Shown: positions 17,558 to 26,271 of the stretch, one piece after another
Position numbering within the stretch: the first letter of the stretch is position 1
How the letters are laid out: every line of letters starts with the position of its first letter
NCBI RefSeq assembly: GCF_001305595.1
Contig: NZ_CP012401.1
Location: 2,801,001-2,865,000 of the forward strand
Length of the DNA: 64,000 nt
Reading direction: 5' to 3'
From: Azospirillum thiophilum
GTDB lineage: Bacteria > Pseudomonadota > Alphaproteobacteria > Azospirillales > Azospirillaceae
Notes under the pieces: generated by a model
The model's database searches: none
The model's input: the letters and a program-made list of their open reading frames with translations, nothing else
What the model was told of the DNA's origin: nothing
Program-made: the position numbers and the translations under genes

Positions 17558-20170
17558 ATGCTTCGCCGTTCCCCGTTCCGCGCCGCCCTGTTCAGCGCTG
17601 GCCAGTCCTGCGCTTTCCTTCTTCGCGCCGTCCTCGCCCGCATGCTGTCCCGCCATAACGCCACCGCCGCCCCGCCGCCGGCCGGCTACCCGCGTGGCCA
17701 GCATCCCGGCCAGCCGCACCCCTCGCAATTCCGTCCGCCGCGCTTCCGCCTGCCGCGAACCCGCCGGGGCAAGGTCGCCGCCGCTCTCGGCGTGCTGGTG
17801 CTGGTCCCGGCGGCGACGCTGCTCGGCGCCTGGCTGTGGATGCGCGCGCAGCAGCCGCAGACCAACGGCACCATCGCCATCCCCGGCAGCGGCACCCCGG
17901 CCGAGATCGTCCGCGACGGGCAGGGCGTGGTCCATATCTTCGCCGCGACGGAACGCGACGGCTATCGCGCCCTCGGCTACGCCCATGCCCAGGACCGGCT
18001 GTGGCAGATGGAGACGATGCGCCGCGCCGGCGCCGGCCGGCTGGCCGAGCTGGTCGGCACCGAATATGGCGACTTCGCCCTGCGCAGCGACCGGCTGATG
18101 CGCACGCTCGGCCTCTACCGCTCGGCCCAGGCGATGGCCGCCACCCTGTCGCCCGACGCCCGCACCGCGTTCGAGGCCTATGCCGAGGGCGTGAACGCCT
18201 ATCTCGCCACCCGGTCGGAAGCGCTGCCGCTCGAATTCCAGCTTCTCCGCCACACGCCGGAACCCTGGACGGTGGCCGACAGCCTGGTCTGGGCCAAGCT
18301 GATGGCGTTGCAGCTGTCCGCCAACTACCGCGACGAGCTGTTCCGCTCCCGCCTGCTGGAACGGCTGTCGCCGAGCCAGGTCGAGGATCTGTTCCCGCCC
18401 GACGCGCCCGGCGCCCCGACGACGCTGGCCGGCGAACTGCGCGGCATGAACGACCTGCGGGAGACCGTCACCCGCACCCTGGCCGCGCTGCCGCGGATGG
18501 GCTTCGACACCGCCTCGAACGAATGGGTGCTGACCGGCGCACGCACCACCACCGGCAAGCCGATCATCGCCAACGACCCGCATCTCGGGCTGGAGGCGCC
18601 GATCCTCTGGTATCTCGCCCGCATCGTCACGCCGGACTTCACCGTCACCGGGGCGACCGTGCCGGGCGTGCCGCTGACCATCCTCGGCCACAACGGCAAG
18701 GTCGCCTGGGGCTTCACCACCACCCACAGCGACACCCAGGATCTGTTCGTCGAGAAGCCCGACCCGCAGGATCCCGCCCGCTACCTGACCCCGGACGGCA
18801 GCCAGCCGTTCGAGACGCGCAGCGAGACCATCGCCATCGCCGGCGAGGCCTCGCAGACGCTGACGGTGCGCAGTACCCGACATGGGCCCGTCATCTCCGA
18901 CCTCGATGGCGGCACCGCCACCGGTTCCAGCTCAGGCGCCCCGCTCGCCCTGTCCTTCCCCGGGCTGGCCGAGGACGACACCAGCGCCGAGGCGCTCTAC
19001 CGCCTGAACCATGCCGGCACGGCGGAGGGCGTGCGCGACGCGCTGCGCCTGCATGTCGCCCCGCAGCAGAACATCGTCTATGCCGACGTCGCCGGCGAGG
19101 TCGGATTCATCACCGCCGGGCAGCTGCCGATCCGCCGCAAGGGCGACGGGCGCGTGCCGGTTCCAGGCTGGACCGGGGAGTATGACTGGACCGGTTTCCT
19201 GCCCTACTACGCCCTGCCGCAGGGGGTGAACCCGCCGTCCGGCCAGTTCGTCAACGCCAACAACGCGGTGGTCGGGCGCGACTACCCCTACCGCCTCGCC
19301 ACCGAATGGCCGGACCCGTCGCGCGCCAAGCGCATCGTCGAGATGCTGGGCACCGGCCGCCATTCCGTCGAGGATGTGGCACGCCAGCAGATGGACGTCG
19401 TCTCCCTGCCCGCCCGCGACTTCCTGCCAGAGCTGCTGAAGTATCCGACGCCGCCCGGCCTTGCGACCGACGCCGCGGCGCTGCTGCGCGGCTGGGACGG
19501 CCGGATGGACCGCGACCGGCCGGAGCCGCTGATCTTCACCGCCTGGCTGCGCGAACTGGTGCGGGCGGTCTTCGCCGACGAACTCGGCCCCGACTTCGCC
19601 TCCTACTGGGAATTGCGGCCGGAAGCGTTGCGCCATGTCATCGGCGAACGGCCGGACTGGTGCGACGACGTCACTACTCCGGAGAAGGAGACCTGCGCCG
19701 ACACCATCGGCAAGGCGCTGGAAAGCGCTGTGAAGATGCTGGCCGACCGCCACGGCTCCAGCCCGAAGAGCTGGCGCTGGGGCGACGAGCACAAGGCGCA
19801 GCTTGCCCACCGGATGCTGGGCCGCCTGCCGCTGATCGGCGGCCGGGCCGACCTGTCGGTCGAAACCGACGGCGATTTCTTCACCGTCAACCGCGGGACG
19901 ACCACGACCCGCGATGGCGCCAATCCGTTCCGCCATGTCCATGGCGCCGGCTTCCGCGCGGTCTATGATCTGGCCGACCTCGACAATTCGCGCTTCGTGA
20001 TCGCCACCGGCCAATCCGGAAACATCTGGTCGCGCCATTGGGGCGATCTGGTGGAGACATGGCGCGACGGCGGCGCGTTGCGTCTGGCCGGCGACCGTGG
20101 CACGCTGGTCGCGGCAGGGGCGGAGGTGCTGACACTCACACCACGCAACCCCGGGGCAAACGCGAAATGA
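17558..20170 (+). CDS. Penicillin acylase family Ntn-hydrolase
   Basis: About 870 residues. A membrane anchor or uncleaved signal (VAAALGVLVLVPAATLLGAWLW) precedes an N-terminal-nucleophile hydrolase of the S45 family, which includes beta-lactam acylases and AHL/PvdQ-type acylases. Landmarks are GYAHAQDRLWQMETMRRAGAG in the alpha region and TASNEWVLTG, where autocleavage would expose Ser320 as the catalytic N-terminus, followed by IIANDPHLG. The product should be periplasmic. The start is ambiguous (ATG 17558 or 17642). The stop overlaps the threonine ammonia-lyase ATG (ATGA), so translation is probably coupled. The natural substrate cannot be deduced. Confidence 0.88.
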   Translation: MLRRSPFRAALFSAGQSCAFLLRAVLARMLSRHNATAAPPPAGYPRGQHPGQPHPSQFRPPRFRLPRTRRGKVAAALGVLVLVPAATLLGAWLWMRAQQPQTNGTIAIPGSGTPAEIVRDGQGVVHIFAATERDGYRALGYAHAQDRLWQMETMRRAGAGRLAELVGTEYGDFALRSDRLMRTLGLYRSAQAMAATLSPDARTAFEAYAEGVNAYLATRSEALPLEFQLLRHTPEPWTVADSLVWAKLMALQLSANYRDELFRSRLLERLSPSQVEDLFPPDAPGAPTTLAGELRGMNDLRETVTRTLAALPRMGFDTASNEWVLTGARTTTGKPIIANDPHLGLEAPILWYLARIVTPDFTVTGATVPGVPLTILGHNGKVAWGFTTTHSDTQDLFVEKPDPQDPARYLTPDGSQPFETRSETIAIAGEASQTLTVRSTRHGPVISDLDGGTATGSSSGAPLALSFPGLAEDDTSAEALYRLNHAGTAEGVRDALRLHVAPQQNIVYADVAGEVGFITAGQLPIRRKGDGRVPVPGWTGEYDWTGFLPYYALPQGVNPPSGQFVNANNAVVGRDYPYRLATEWPDPSRAKRIVEMLGTGRHSVEDVARQQMDVVSLPARDFLPELLKYPTPPGLATDAAALLRGWDGRMDRDRPEPLIFTAWLRELVRAVFADELGPDFASYWELRPEALRHVIGERPDWCDDVTTPEKETCADTIGKALESAVKMLADRHGSSPKSWRWGDEHKAQLAHRMLGRLPLIGGRADLSVETDGDFFTVNRGTTTTRDGANPFRHVHGAGFRAVYDLADLDNSRFVIATGQSGNIWSRHWGDLVETWRDGGALRLAGDRGTLVAAGAEVLTLTPRNPGANAK

Positions 20171-21381
20171 CCATCACTCTGGAGGATGTGCGCGCCGCGG
20201 CGGCGCGCATCGCGGGACATCTGTCCCGAACGCCCACTGTAGCGGCGCCCCGCCTGGGGGACATGGCGGGATGCCGGCTGCATGTGAAGCTGGAGAACCA
20301 GCACGCCACCTCCTCCTTCAAGGAGCGCGGCGCGCTGAACAAGCTGCTGTCGCTGGGCGAGGCGGAACGCCGCGCCGGCGTGATCGCCATGTCCGCCGGC
20401 AACCATGCCCAGGCGGTGGCCTGCCATGCGACCCGGCTCGGCATCCGCTCGACCATCGTCATGCCCGGATTCACCCCCTTCACCAAGGTGGAGCGGACGG
20501 AGAATCTCGGCGCCACCGTCGAGCTGCATGGCGAGACGCTGAGCGAGGCCGCCGCCTTCGCCCATGATCTGGCCGCAAGGGACGGGTTGACCTTCGTCCA
20601 TCCCTATGACGACCCGCTGGTCGCCGCCGGCCAGGGCACCGCGGCGCTGGAACTGCTGGAGGATGTGCCGGACCTCGAGATCCTGGTGATCCCGGTCGGC
20701 GGCGGCGGGCTGATCGCCGGCATGGCGACCGCGGCCAAGGCGCTGCGGCCGGACCTGACCATTGTCGGCGTGCAGTGCAGCCTGTATCCGGCGGTGCGGC
20801 AGGCGCTGGCCGGCCAACCCATCACCTGCGGCGGCGCCACGGTGGCGGAGGGCATCGCGGTGAAGGCGCCGGGCGCCCTGACCCTGCCGATCATCCGCGA
20901 CCTCGTCGATGAGATGGTCGAGGTGAGCGAGGCGCGGCTGGAGGAGGCGGTCTACCATCTCGCCACCGTGCAGAAGCTGGTGGCCGAGGGGGCGGGTGCG
21001 GCGGCGCTGGCCGCGGTGCTCGACGATCCGGAGCGCTACAGGGGGCGGAAGGTCGGCATCGTGCTGTCCGGCGGCAACATCGATTCCCGCATCATGGCCC
21101 AGGTGCTGATGCGCGGCCTCGTCCATGAGGGCCGCATCGTCCGCCTGCGCATCGGCATCACCGACGCCCCCGGCGCGCTCGCCCGCGTCACCCGCCTGCT
21201 GGGCGAGGCCGGCGCCAACATCGTGGAGGTGCATCACCAGCGCCTGTTCCACAATGTGCCGGTGAAGATGGCGGAGATCGACGTGGTTCTGGAAACCCGC
21301 AACCAGACCCATGTCGAGGCGCTGATCGCCCGGATGAAGGACGCCGGCTATCCCACCAGCCTGATGGTCGAGGTGGGCTGA
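20167..21381 (+). CDS. Threonine ammonia-lyase with ACT domain
   Basis: A 404-residue PLP enzyme converting threonine (or serine) to 2-oxobutyrate (or pyruvate) and ammonia. The catalytic lysine is Lys52 in SSFKERGA; SAGNHAQAVA and the glycine loop PVGGGGLIAG bind PLP phosphate. A C-terminal ACT domain (about 330-404, beginning RLRIGITDAPGALARV) indicates allosteric control and is typical of the catabolic or single-ACT form in alphaproteobacteria. Its ATG overlaps the stop of the penicillin-acylase gene, an unusual pairing. It could be named ilvA or tdcB; the sequence does not decide. Confidence 0.93.
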   Translation: MTITLEDVRAAAARIAGHLSRTPTVAAPRLGDMAGCRLHVKLENQHATSSFKERGALNKLLSLGEAERRAGVIAMSAGNHAQAVACHATRLGIRSTIVMPGFTPFTKVERTENLGATVELHGETLSEAAAFAHDLAARDGLTFVHPYDDPLVAAGQGTAALELLEDVPDLEILVIPVGGGGLIAGMATAAKALRPDLTIVGVQCSLYPAVRQALAGQPITCGGATVAEGIAVKAPGALTLPIIRDLVDEMVEVSEARLEEAVYHLATVQKLVAEGAGAAALAAVLDDPERYRGRKVGIVLSGGNIDSRIMAQVLMRGLVHEGRIVRLRIGITDAPGALARVTRLLGEAGANIVEVHHQRLFHNVPVKMAEIDVVLETRNQTHVEALIARMKDAGYPTSLMVEVG

Positions 21382-21389
21382 CGGATAGC

Positions 21390-21414
21390 GCCCTCTCCCG
21401 GGACGGGAGAGGGC
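21390..21414. terminator. GC-rich hairpin between convergent genes
   Basis: A perfect 10-bp stem GCCCTCTCCC / GGGAGAGGGC with loop GGGAC, between the ammonia-lyase stop and the ABC ATPase stop. There is no U-tract, so it resembles a REP-like palindrome used as a bidirectional RNA end rather than an intrinsic terminator. Similar sequences recur at 48145 and 57670. Confidence 0.5.
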
Positions 21415-21423
21415 CAATTCCCT

Positions 21424-22191
21424 TCAGATGCTGTAATTGTCGGCGATCTCCAGCCGCAGCTGCTCCACCTGGTCGCGGAAGACCGAGCCGTCGCGGCCGG
21501 CGCTGTTGCGGACGTCGCGCACCACCCGGGCCGGGGTTCCGCCCAGCACGATGATGCGGTCGGCCAGATGCACCGCCTCCTCCAGGTCGTGGGTGACGAA
21601 CAGCACGGTCTTGCCGGTTTCCTGGTGGATGCGGCGCAACTCGTCCTGCAGGTTGTTGCGGGTGATGGCGTCGAGCGCGCCGAACGGCTCGTCCATCAGC
21701 AGGATGTCGGGATCGACCGCCATGGCGCGGGCAATGCCGACGCGCTGGCGCTGGCCGCCCGACAGCTCGTAGGGCCAGCGGCGGGCATAGCCGTCGAGCC
21801 GCACCAGCTTCAGCGCCGCCTCGGCCCGGCGGTGGCGGTCCTCCCGGCTGACCGGCAGTCCCTCCAGCCCGAACTCGACGTTGCGGATCACCCGGCGCCA
21901 GGGCAGCAGGCGGGCATCCTGGAACACCAGCCCGACCGGGCGATGGCCGGGGCGCTGGTCCTGATGGATGGTCACGCCGCCGCTGCGCGCGGTGTGCAAC
22001 CCGGCGACCACGCGGAGCAGCGTGGATTTGCCGACGCCCGACGGGCCGACGATGGCGACGAAGCTGCCGCGCTCGACCGACAGGTTGACGTCGACCAGCA
22101 CCGGCGGCGCGTCGGCGCCGTAGCCGATGGAGACGCCATCCAGGTCGATGACCGATCCTGCGGGCCGGTTGGTCTGGCTCACCGCTGCCAT
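21424..22191 (-). CDS. ABC transporter ATPase (nitrate/sulfonate/taurine type)
   Basis: A 255-residue ATP-binding subunit: Walker A GPSGVGKST, Q-loop VFQDARLLPW, signature LSGGQRQRVGIARA, Walker B ILLMDEPFGALD and the switch histidine in VTHDLEEAV. This combination is typical of SsuB/TauB/NrtD importers. The ATG start overlaps the upstream permease by 13 bases, implying coupled translation and fixing the start. It is the last gene of a binding protein-permease-ATPase operon. The substrate is not deducible from the ATPase. Confidence 0.92.
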   Translation of the reverse strand: MAAVSQTNRPAGSVIDLDGVSIGYGADAPPVLVDVNLSVERGSFVAIVGPSGVGKSTLLRVVAGLHTARSGGVTIHQDQRPGHRPVGLVFQDARLLPWRRVIRNVEFGLEGLPVSREDRHRRAEAALKLVRLDGYARRWPYELSGGQRQRVGIARAMAVDPDILLMDEPFGALDAITRNNLQDELRRIHQETGKTVLFVTHDLEEAVHLADRIIVLGGTPARVVRDVRNSAGRDGSVFRDQVEQLRLEIADNYSI

Positions 22192-22931
22192 GAGAGCACC
22201 CGTGACTGAACTTGCATGAACAGGAAGTCCGACACGCCGTAGAGCAGCGCGATGGTGACCATGTAGAGCACGACGATGTGGGTCGCCAGCAGGCCCGACG
22301 CCTCCATCATCCGCATGCCGAGGCCGGAGATGCCGAACAGCTCGGCCGCGACCACCGTCATCCACCCCTGCCCCAGCCCGGCGCGCACACCGGACAGGAT
22401 GCCGGGCAGCGCCCCCGGCAGGATGATCTTGAACAGGCGCGGGATCAGCCCGCCCTGGCCGAAGGCATGGCCCAGCTCGATCAGATCCTTGTCCACCCCG
22501 CGCACCGCGGCGTAGCTGGCATAATAGTTGATCCAGAACACGGTCAGCGAGATCAGGAAGGACGCCGCCCCCTCGCTGACGCCGAACCAGATGATGGCGA
22601 AGGGGATCCAGGCGATGGCCGGGATCGGCCGCAGCATGCGCACCACCCAGGCCTGGAAGGCGTCCCACACGCCCCACAGCGCCGCCGCCGTGCCGAACGA
22701 CACGCCGAGGAAGGTGCCGAGCGACAGGCCGACCAGATAGTGCGACAGGCTGGCGGCCACCATCGCCTGCCAGATGCCGCTCTTGAACTCGGTCAGGAAG
22801 GCGGCCGGCACCGCGCTCGGCGACGGCAGCAGCCGGGCCGGCACCACCCCGCTGCGCGCCACCGCTTCCCACAGCAGCAGGAAGGTGACGACGCCAAGCG
22901 CCGACAGGGCGATCTTTTGGTAGGTCTTCAT
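22179..22931 (-). CDS. ABC transporter permease (nitrate/sulfonate/taurine type)
   Basis: A 250-residue inner-membrane protein with about six hydrophobic segments and the BPD-type coupling loop (ELGHAFGQGGLIPRLFKIIL followed by LPGALPGILSGVRAGLG). The start MKTYQKIALSALGVVTFLLL and overall length match SsuC/TauC-type permeases. It lies 29 bases downstream of the binding-protein gene and overlaps the ATPase gene by 13 bases. Confidence 0.92.
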   Translation of the reverse strand: MKTYQKIALSALGVVTFLLLWEAVARSGVVPARLLPSPSAVPAAFLTEFKSGIWQAMVAASLSHYLVGLSLGTFLGVSFGTAAALWGVWDAFQAWVVRMLRPIPAIAWIPFAIIWFGVSEGAASFLISLTVFWINYYASYAAVRGVDKDLIELGHAFGQGGLIPRLFKIILPGALPGILSGVRAGLGQGWMTVVAAELFGISGLGMRMMEASGLLATHIVVLYMVTIALLYGVSDFLFMQVQSRVLSWQR

Positions 22932-22960
22932 TGAAAGGCCGTCTTGATCGATGGGGCGCC

Positions 22961-24001
22961 TTACTTGGCGGCGGCGTCATAGAAGCTGAAGTCGAAGGCC
23001 TCGGCCACCGGGATCGTCTCGCTCGCCGACCCGATCTCCTTGGTGAAGGCCATCATCCGCTCGACCGCCGGAACCACCTTGTGCGGATCGGCGACGAACT
23101 TGGAGCCCGGCCCCTTGAAGGCGGCCTCCAGCGTCGCCGGCTCCAGCAGGCCCTTACCGAGATAGTTGTTCACGATCCTGGCAGAGGCGGCCGGGTCCTT
23201 GGCGATCAGCTCGACGGCGCGGATGTGCGCTTTGACCAGCGCCTTGATGGCGTCGGGATTCTTCTTCAACACTTCGGCGCGGGCGGCGACGACGGTGCCG
23301 GGCTGGTCGGGAAACATCTGGGCGCCGGTCGCCAGCAGCGCAACGTTCGGGTCCATCTGCTGGGTCACGGTCACCGTCGGCTCGCGGATGGTGGCCGCGT
23401 CGAGGGCGCCGGCCAGCAGCGCCTGCTGCGTCTTCTCGATGCCCATCGGCACCAGTTCCACGTCGGCCGGATCGACCTTGACCACCTTGAACAGCCAGTG
23501 CTTCAGCACCGTGTCGGGGACCGAGCCCGGCGGCTGGGTGCCGATCTTGGCCTTGCGGCCGGTATCGGCGGCGAACTTCTTGAAGGACTCGGCGGTCGGG
23601 GCGGCGCCCAGCGCCTTGGCGAAGGGGCCGCGGGCGGCGACCACCATCTCCTCCACCGCGGAATTGGCGATGACCGAGATGTCGGCCCCCTTGGTCCGGG
23701 CGACCAGGACCGGGGCGACGCCGGCATAGAGCAGGTCGATCTGGCCGGCGGCCATCGCCTGGATGGCGTGCGGACCGGACTCGAAGCGGGTCAGCTTCAG
23801 TTCGATCCCGGCCTCCTTGGCCCAGCCCTGCCCGTCGACGATGAACAGCGGCGACGCCGCCAGGATGGGGATATAGCCGATTTCCAGCTTCACCGTATTG
23901 GCGGCGCGGGCGGAACCGGGCGCAACGGCCACGGCCGACGCCATAGCCGACGCGAGGGCGACCAGGGCGGCAAGGGTGGAGCGGCGGGTCAAGCGGAGCA
24001 T
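22961..24001 (-). CDS. ABC transporter substrate-binding protein (NMT1/SsuA-like)
   Basis: A 346-residue secreted protein. The N-terminus has twin arginines (LTRRSTLAAL) and a hydrophobic stretch ending SARA, so Sec or possibly Tat export is expected. The mature region shows the NMT1/TauA/SsuA pattern: LEIGYIPILAASPLFIVDGQGWAKEAG split by a hydrophobic strand, GPHAIQAMAAGQIDLLYAG, and IGTQPPGS. Such proteins bind aliphatic sulfonates, taurine, nitrate or pyrimidine precursors. A 19-base palindrome lies about 96 bases upstream. It is the first gene of the three-gene importer operon. Confidence 0.9.
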   Translation of the reverse strand: MLRLTRRSTLAALVALASAMASAVAVAPGSARAANTVKLEIGYIPILAASPLFIVDGQGWAKEAGIELKLTRFESGPHAIQAMAAGQIDLLYAGVAPVLVARTKGADISVIANSAVEEMVVAARGPFAKALGAAPTAESFKKFAADTGRKAKIGTQPPGSVPDTVLKHWLFKVVKVDPADVELVPMGIEKTQQALLAGALDAATIREPTVTVTQQMDPNVALLATGAQMFPDQPGTVVAARAEVLKKNPDAIKALVKAHIRAVELIAKDPAASARIVNNYLGKGLLEPATLEAAFKGPGSKFVADPHKVVPAVERMMAFTKEIGSASETIPVAEAFDFSFYDAAAK

Positions 24002-24096
24002 CGGATATCCTCGACTGGGGTTCCGACGCTATTTAGCACGGTTGGCCGGATAGAGAAGAGAGATTTCCACAAGAACGCGAACGGGAATTCACAATA

Positions 24097-24115
24097 GAAC
24101 ATTTTTTGAATGTTC
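24097..24115. promoter_or_regulatory. Perfect operator-like palindrome upstream of ABC importer
   Basis: GAACATT-TTTTG-AATGTTC: 7-base perfect arms with a 5-base spacer, in an AT-rich patch 96 bases before the binding-protein start. The symmetry and position suit a dimeric repressor or activator site controlling the importer operon. No regulator gene is adjacent. Confidence 0.5.
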
Positions 24116-24182
24116 ATACAGTCCGGCCAGAGACCGGAATCGGCGCAGAATGTGGGTTCGGCGCGGATTTTACGGCGTGGCG

Positions 24183-24329
24183 TCACATCTCCGTCAGCAG
24201 GTAAAGCGAGACGCCGCAGAGCGAGACGCCCACCATCAGGATGGCGACGGCGATGCGGGTCCAGAGCGTGATGTGCGAATCGAGCGGTTCGGAATGGAGA
24301 TCGTCATGCATGGCCGGGTTTTCCGTCAT
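24183..24329 (-). CDS. 48-residue single-pass membrane protein
   Basis: A short gene of 49 codons. The product begins MTENPAMHDDLHSEPLDSHI, is acidic for about 20 residues, then has one hydrophobic helix (about residues 24-45: RIAVAILMVGVSLCGVSLYL) and ends LLTEM. Acidic cytosolic end plus one helix resembles small respiratory or transporter accessory subunits, but I do not recognise a family. There is no strong ribosome-binding site. A 19-base GC palindrome lies 11 bases upstream of the ATG. It is upstream of the ABC importer on the same strand and 123 bases downstream of DUF1330. Support comes from a sensible membrane topology and uninterrupted reading frame. Confidence 0.5.
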   Translation of the reverse strand: MTENPAMHDDLHSEPLDSHITLWTRIAVAILMVGVSLCGVSLYLLTEM

Positions 24330-24340
24330 TGTGGTGGAGC

Positions 24341-24359
24341 CGGCGGGGAATCCCCGCCG
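24341..24359. repeat. GC palindrome before 48-residue ORF
   Basis: CGGCGGGGA-A-TCCCCGCCG: 9-base perfect arms around a single base. It could be the 3' hairpin of the DUF1330 transcript or an operator/leader hairpin for the small membrane protein. No T-run follows. Confidence 0.45.
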
Positions 24360-24452
24360 TCTTCCGGTGACCCAACCGTTAACGAGGCCATGTTGCCGCT
24401 GTGTGTCCCGCTGACGCCTTTGTGTAACCGACGGTAACGGCCTGCGTCGTGT

Positions 24453-24740
24453 TTACAGGCCGTCGACCACGATCATCTTGAAATCGGCGGCATCGCGTCG
24501 GGCATCCCGCGCCTTGCGGTATTCCGGGCTCTCATAGAAGGCCTTGGCCGTCGCCATGTCGGGGAATTCCAGGATGACGACGCGGTTGGGCTGCCAATCG
24601 CCCTCCAGCACCACCGTTTCGCCGCCGCGGCTGAGGAAACGGCCGCCGTTCCTGGCGATGGCGTCGGGGGTCAACGACTTGTAGAGCTCGTAGGCGACCG
24701 GGTCGGTCACCCGCACGTCGGCGATGATGTAGGCGGCCAT
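24453..24740 (-). CDS. DUF1330 domain protein
   Basis: A 95-residue protein of the dimeric alpha/beta-barrel DUF1330 family. Conserved pattern: an AAYIIADVRVTDP start, YKSLTPDAIARNGGRFLSRGG, VVILEFPDMATAKAFYESPEY and a final IVVDGL. The function of the family is unknown; the fold is that of small oxygenases or isomerases. It appears monocistronic, just downstream of the transhydrogenase operon terminator. Confidence 0.92.
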   Translation of the reverse strand: MAAYIIADVRVTDPVAYELYKSLTPDAIARNGGRFLSRGGETVVLEGDWQPNRVVILEFPDMATAKAFYESPEYRKARDARRDAADFKMIVVDGL

Positions 24741-24782
24741 TGGTCCTCGTCCTTTCTTGGTGATACGTCCTGGCGGCGGCCC

Positions 24783-24822
24783 AAAGAAAACGGGCGCGGG
24801 AAGCCTCGCCCCCCGCGCCCGT
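24783..24822 (-). terminator. Intrinsic terminator of the pnt operon
   Basis: On the minus strand, downstream of pntB, an 11-bp GC stem (ACGGGCGCGGG / CCCGCGCCCGT) is followed at once by TTTTCTTT. This is a canonical Rho-independent terminator. Confidence 0.85.
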
Positions 24823-24872
24823 TCCGGTCAACCGCCTTGGAAGCCCCCGTAGAGGCAAATCGTGGAAGCGGA

Positions 24873-26267
24873 TCAGGCTTCCATCGCCTTGACGACCTCT
24901 TCGGTGACCTTCTTGGCGTCGCCGAACAGCATCATGGTGTTGGGCCGGAAGAACAGCTCGTTCTCGACGCCGGCATAGCCGGCCGCCATGCCGCGCTTGA
25001 TGAAGAACACCGTCTTGGCCTTCTCCACGTCGAGGATCGGCATGCCGTAGATCGGCGAGGCCGGATCGGTCTTGGCCGCCGGGTTGGTCACGTCATTGGC
25101 GCCGATGACGAAGGCCACGTCCGCCGTGCCGAACTCCCGGTTGATGTCCTCCAGCTCGAACACTTCGTCGTAGGGCACGTTTGCCTCGGCCAGCAGCACG
25201 TTCATGTGGCCGGGCATGCGCCCCGCCACCGGGTGGATGGCGTATTTGACGCTGACGCCTTCATGCTTGAGGGTGTCGGCCATCTCGCGCAGCGCATGCT
25301 GGGCCTGCGCCACCGCCATGCCGTAGCCGGGGACGATGATCACCGACTGGGCGTTCTTCATGATGTAGGCGGCATCCTCCGCCGAGCCGGCCTTGACCGA
25401 GCCCTGCGGACCCTTGGCCCCAGCCGCGGCACCCGCCGCCTCGCCGCCGAAGCCGCCGAGGATGACGTTGAAGATCGAACGGTTCATGCCCTTGCACATG
25501 ATGTAGGACAGGATCGCACCCGAAGAACCGACCAGCGCGCCGGTGATGATCAGCAGGTTGTTCTGAAGCGTGAAGCCGATGCCGCAGGCCGCCCAGCCGG
25601 AGTAGCTGTTCAGCATCGAGATGACCACCGGCATGTCCGCCCCGCCGATGGGGAGGATCAGCAGGAAGCCCAGCGCCAGCGCCACCAGGACGATCATCCA
25701 CATCGCGGCGGTCGAGTTCGACTGCACCAGCCAGACGATCAGGATGACGGTCAGCACGCCCAGCGCCGCGTTCAGCGGATGCTGCATCGGAAAGACCAGC
25801 GGCTTGCCGGTGACCAGACCCTGGAGCTTGGCGAAGGCGACGATGGAGCCGGTGAAGGTGATGGCGCCGATGGCGGTGCCGAGCGCCATCTCGACCAGCG
25901 AGCCCTTGGCGATGGCGCCGGCCGTGCCGATGCCGTAGGCCTCCGGCGAATAGAAGGCGGCCAGAGCGACGAAGACCGCGGCGAGGCCGACCAGCGAATG
26001 GAAGGCGGCGACCAGCTGGGGCAGCGCCGTCATCTCGATCTTCTTGGCGACGACATAGCCGATGCCGCCGCCGATGGCGATGCCGAGCACGATCATCCAG
26101 TAGGACTGGACGATGGGCGAGGCCAGCGTGGTCAGGATGGCGATGGTCATGCCGACCATGCCGTAGATGTTGCCCTGGCGCGAGGTCTCCGGGCTGCTGA
26201 GCCCGCGCAGCGCCATGATGAAGCAGATCGAGGCGACCAGATAGAGAAGGGCCGACAAGGTTTCCAT
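24873..26267 (-). CDS. pntB: NAD(P) transhydrogenase subunit beta
   Basis: A 464-residue inner-membrane subunit of the proton-translocating transhydrogenase, which uses the proton gradient to make NADPH from NADH. About nine hydrophobic segments (1-265) are followed by the NADP(H)-binding domain III, with VIIVPGYGMAVAQAQHALRE as the dinucleotide fold and KRGMAAGYAG near the end. The length is normal. It follows pntAB by 4 bases and ends the operon before a clear terminator. Confidence 0.96.
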   Translation of the reverse strand: METLSALLYLVASICFIMALRGLSSPETSRQGNIYGMVGMTIAILTTLASPIVQSYWMIVLGIAIGGGIGYVVAKKIEMTALPQLVAAFHSLVGLAAVFVALAAFYSPEAYGIGTAGAIAKGSLVEMALGTAIGAITFTGSIVAFAKLQGLVTGKPLVFPMQHPLNAALGVLTVILIVWLVQSNSTAAMWMIVLVALALGFLLILPIGGADMPVVISMLNSYSGWAACGIGFTLQNNLLIITGALVGSSGAILSYIMCKGMNRSIFNVILGGFGGEAAGAAAGAKGPQGSVKAGSAEDAAYIMKNAQSVIIVPGYGMAVAQAQHALREMADTLKHEGVSVKYAIHPVAGRMPGHMNVLLAEANVPYDEVFELEDINREFGTADVAFVIGANDVTNPAAKTDPASPIYGMPILDVEKAKTVFFIKRGMAAGYAGVENELFFRPNTMMLFGDAKKVTEEVVKAMEA

Positions 26268-26271
26268 GGTC

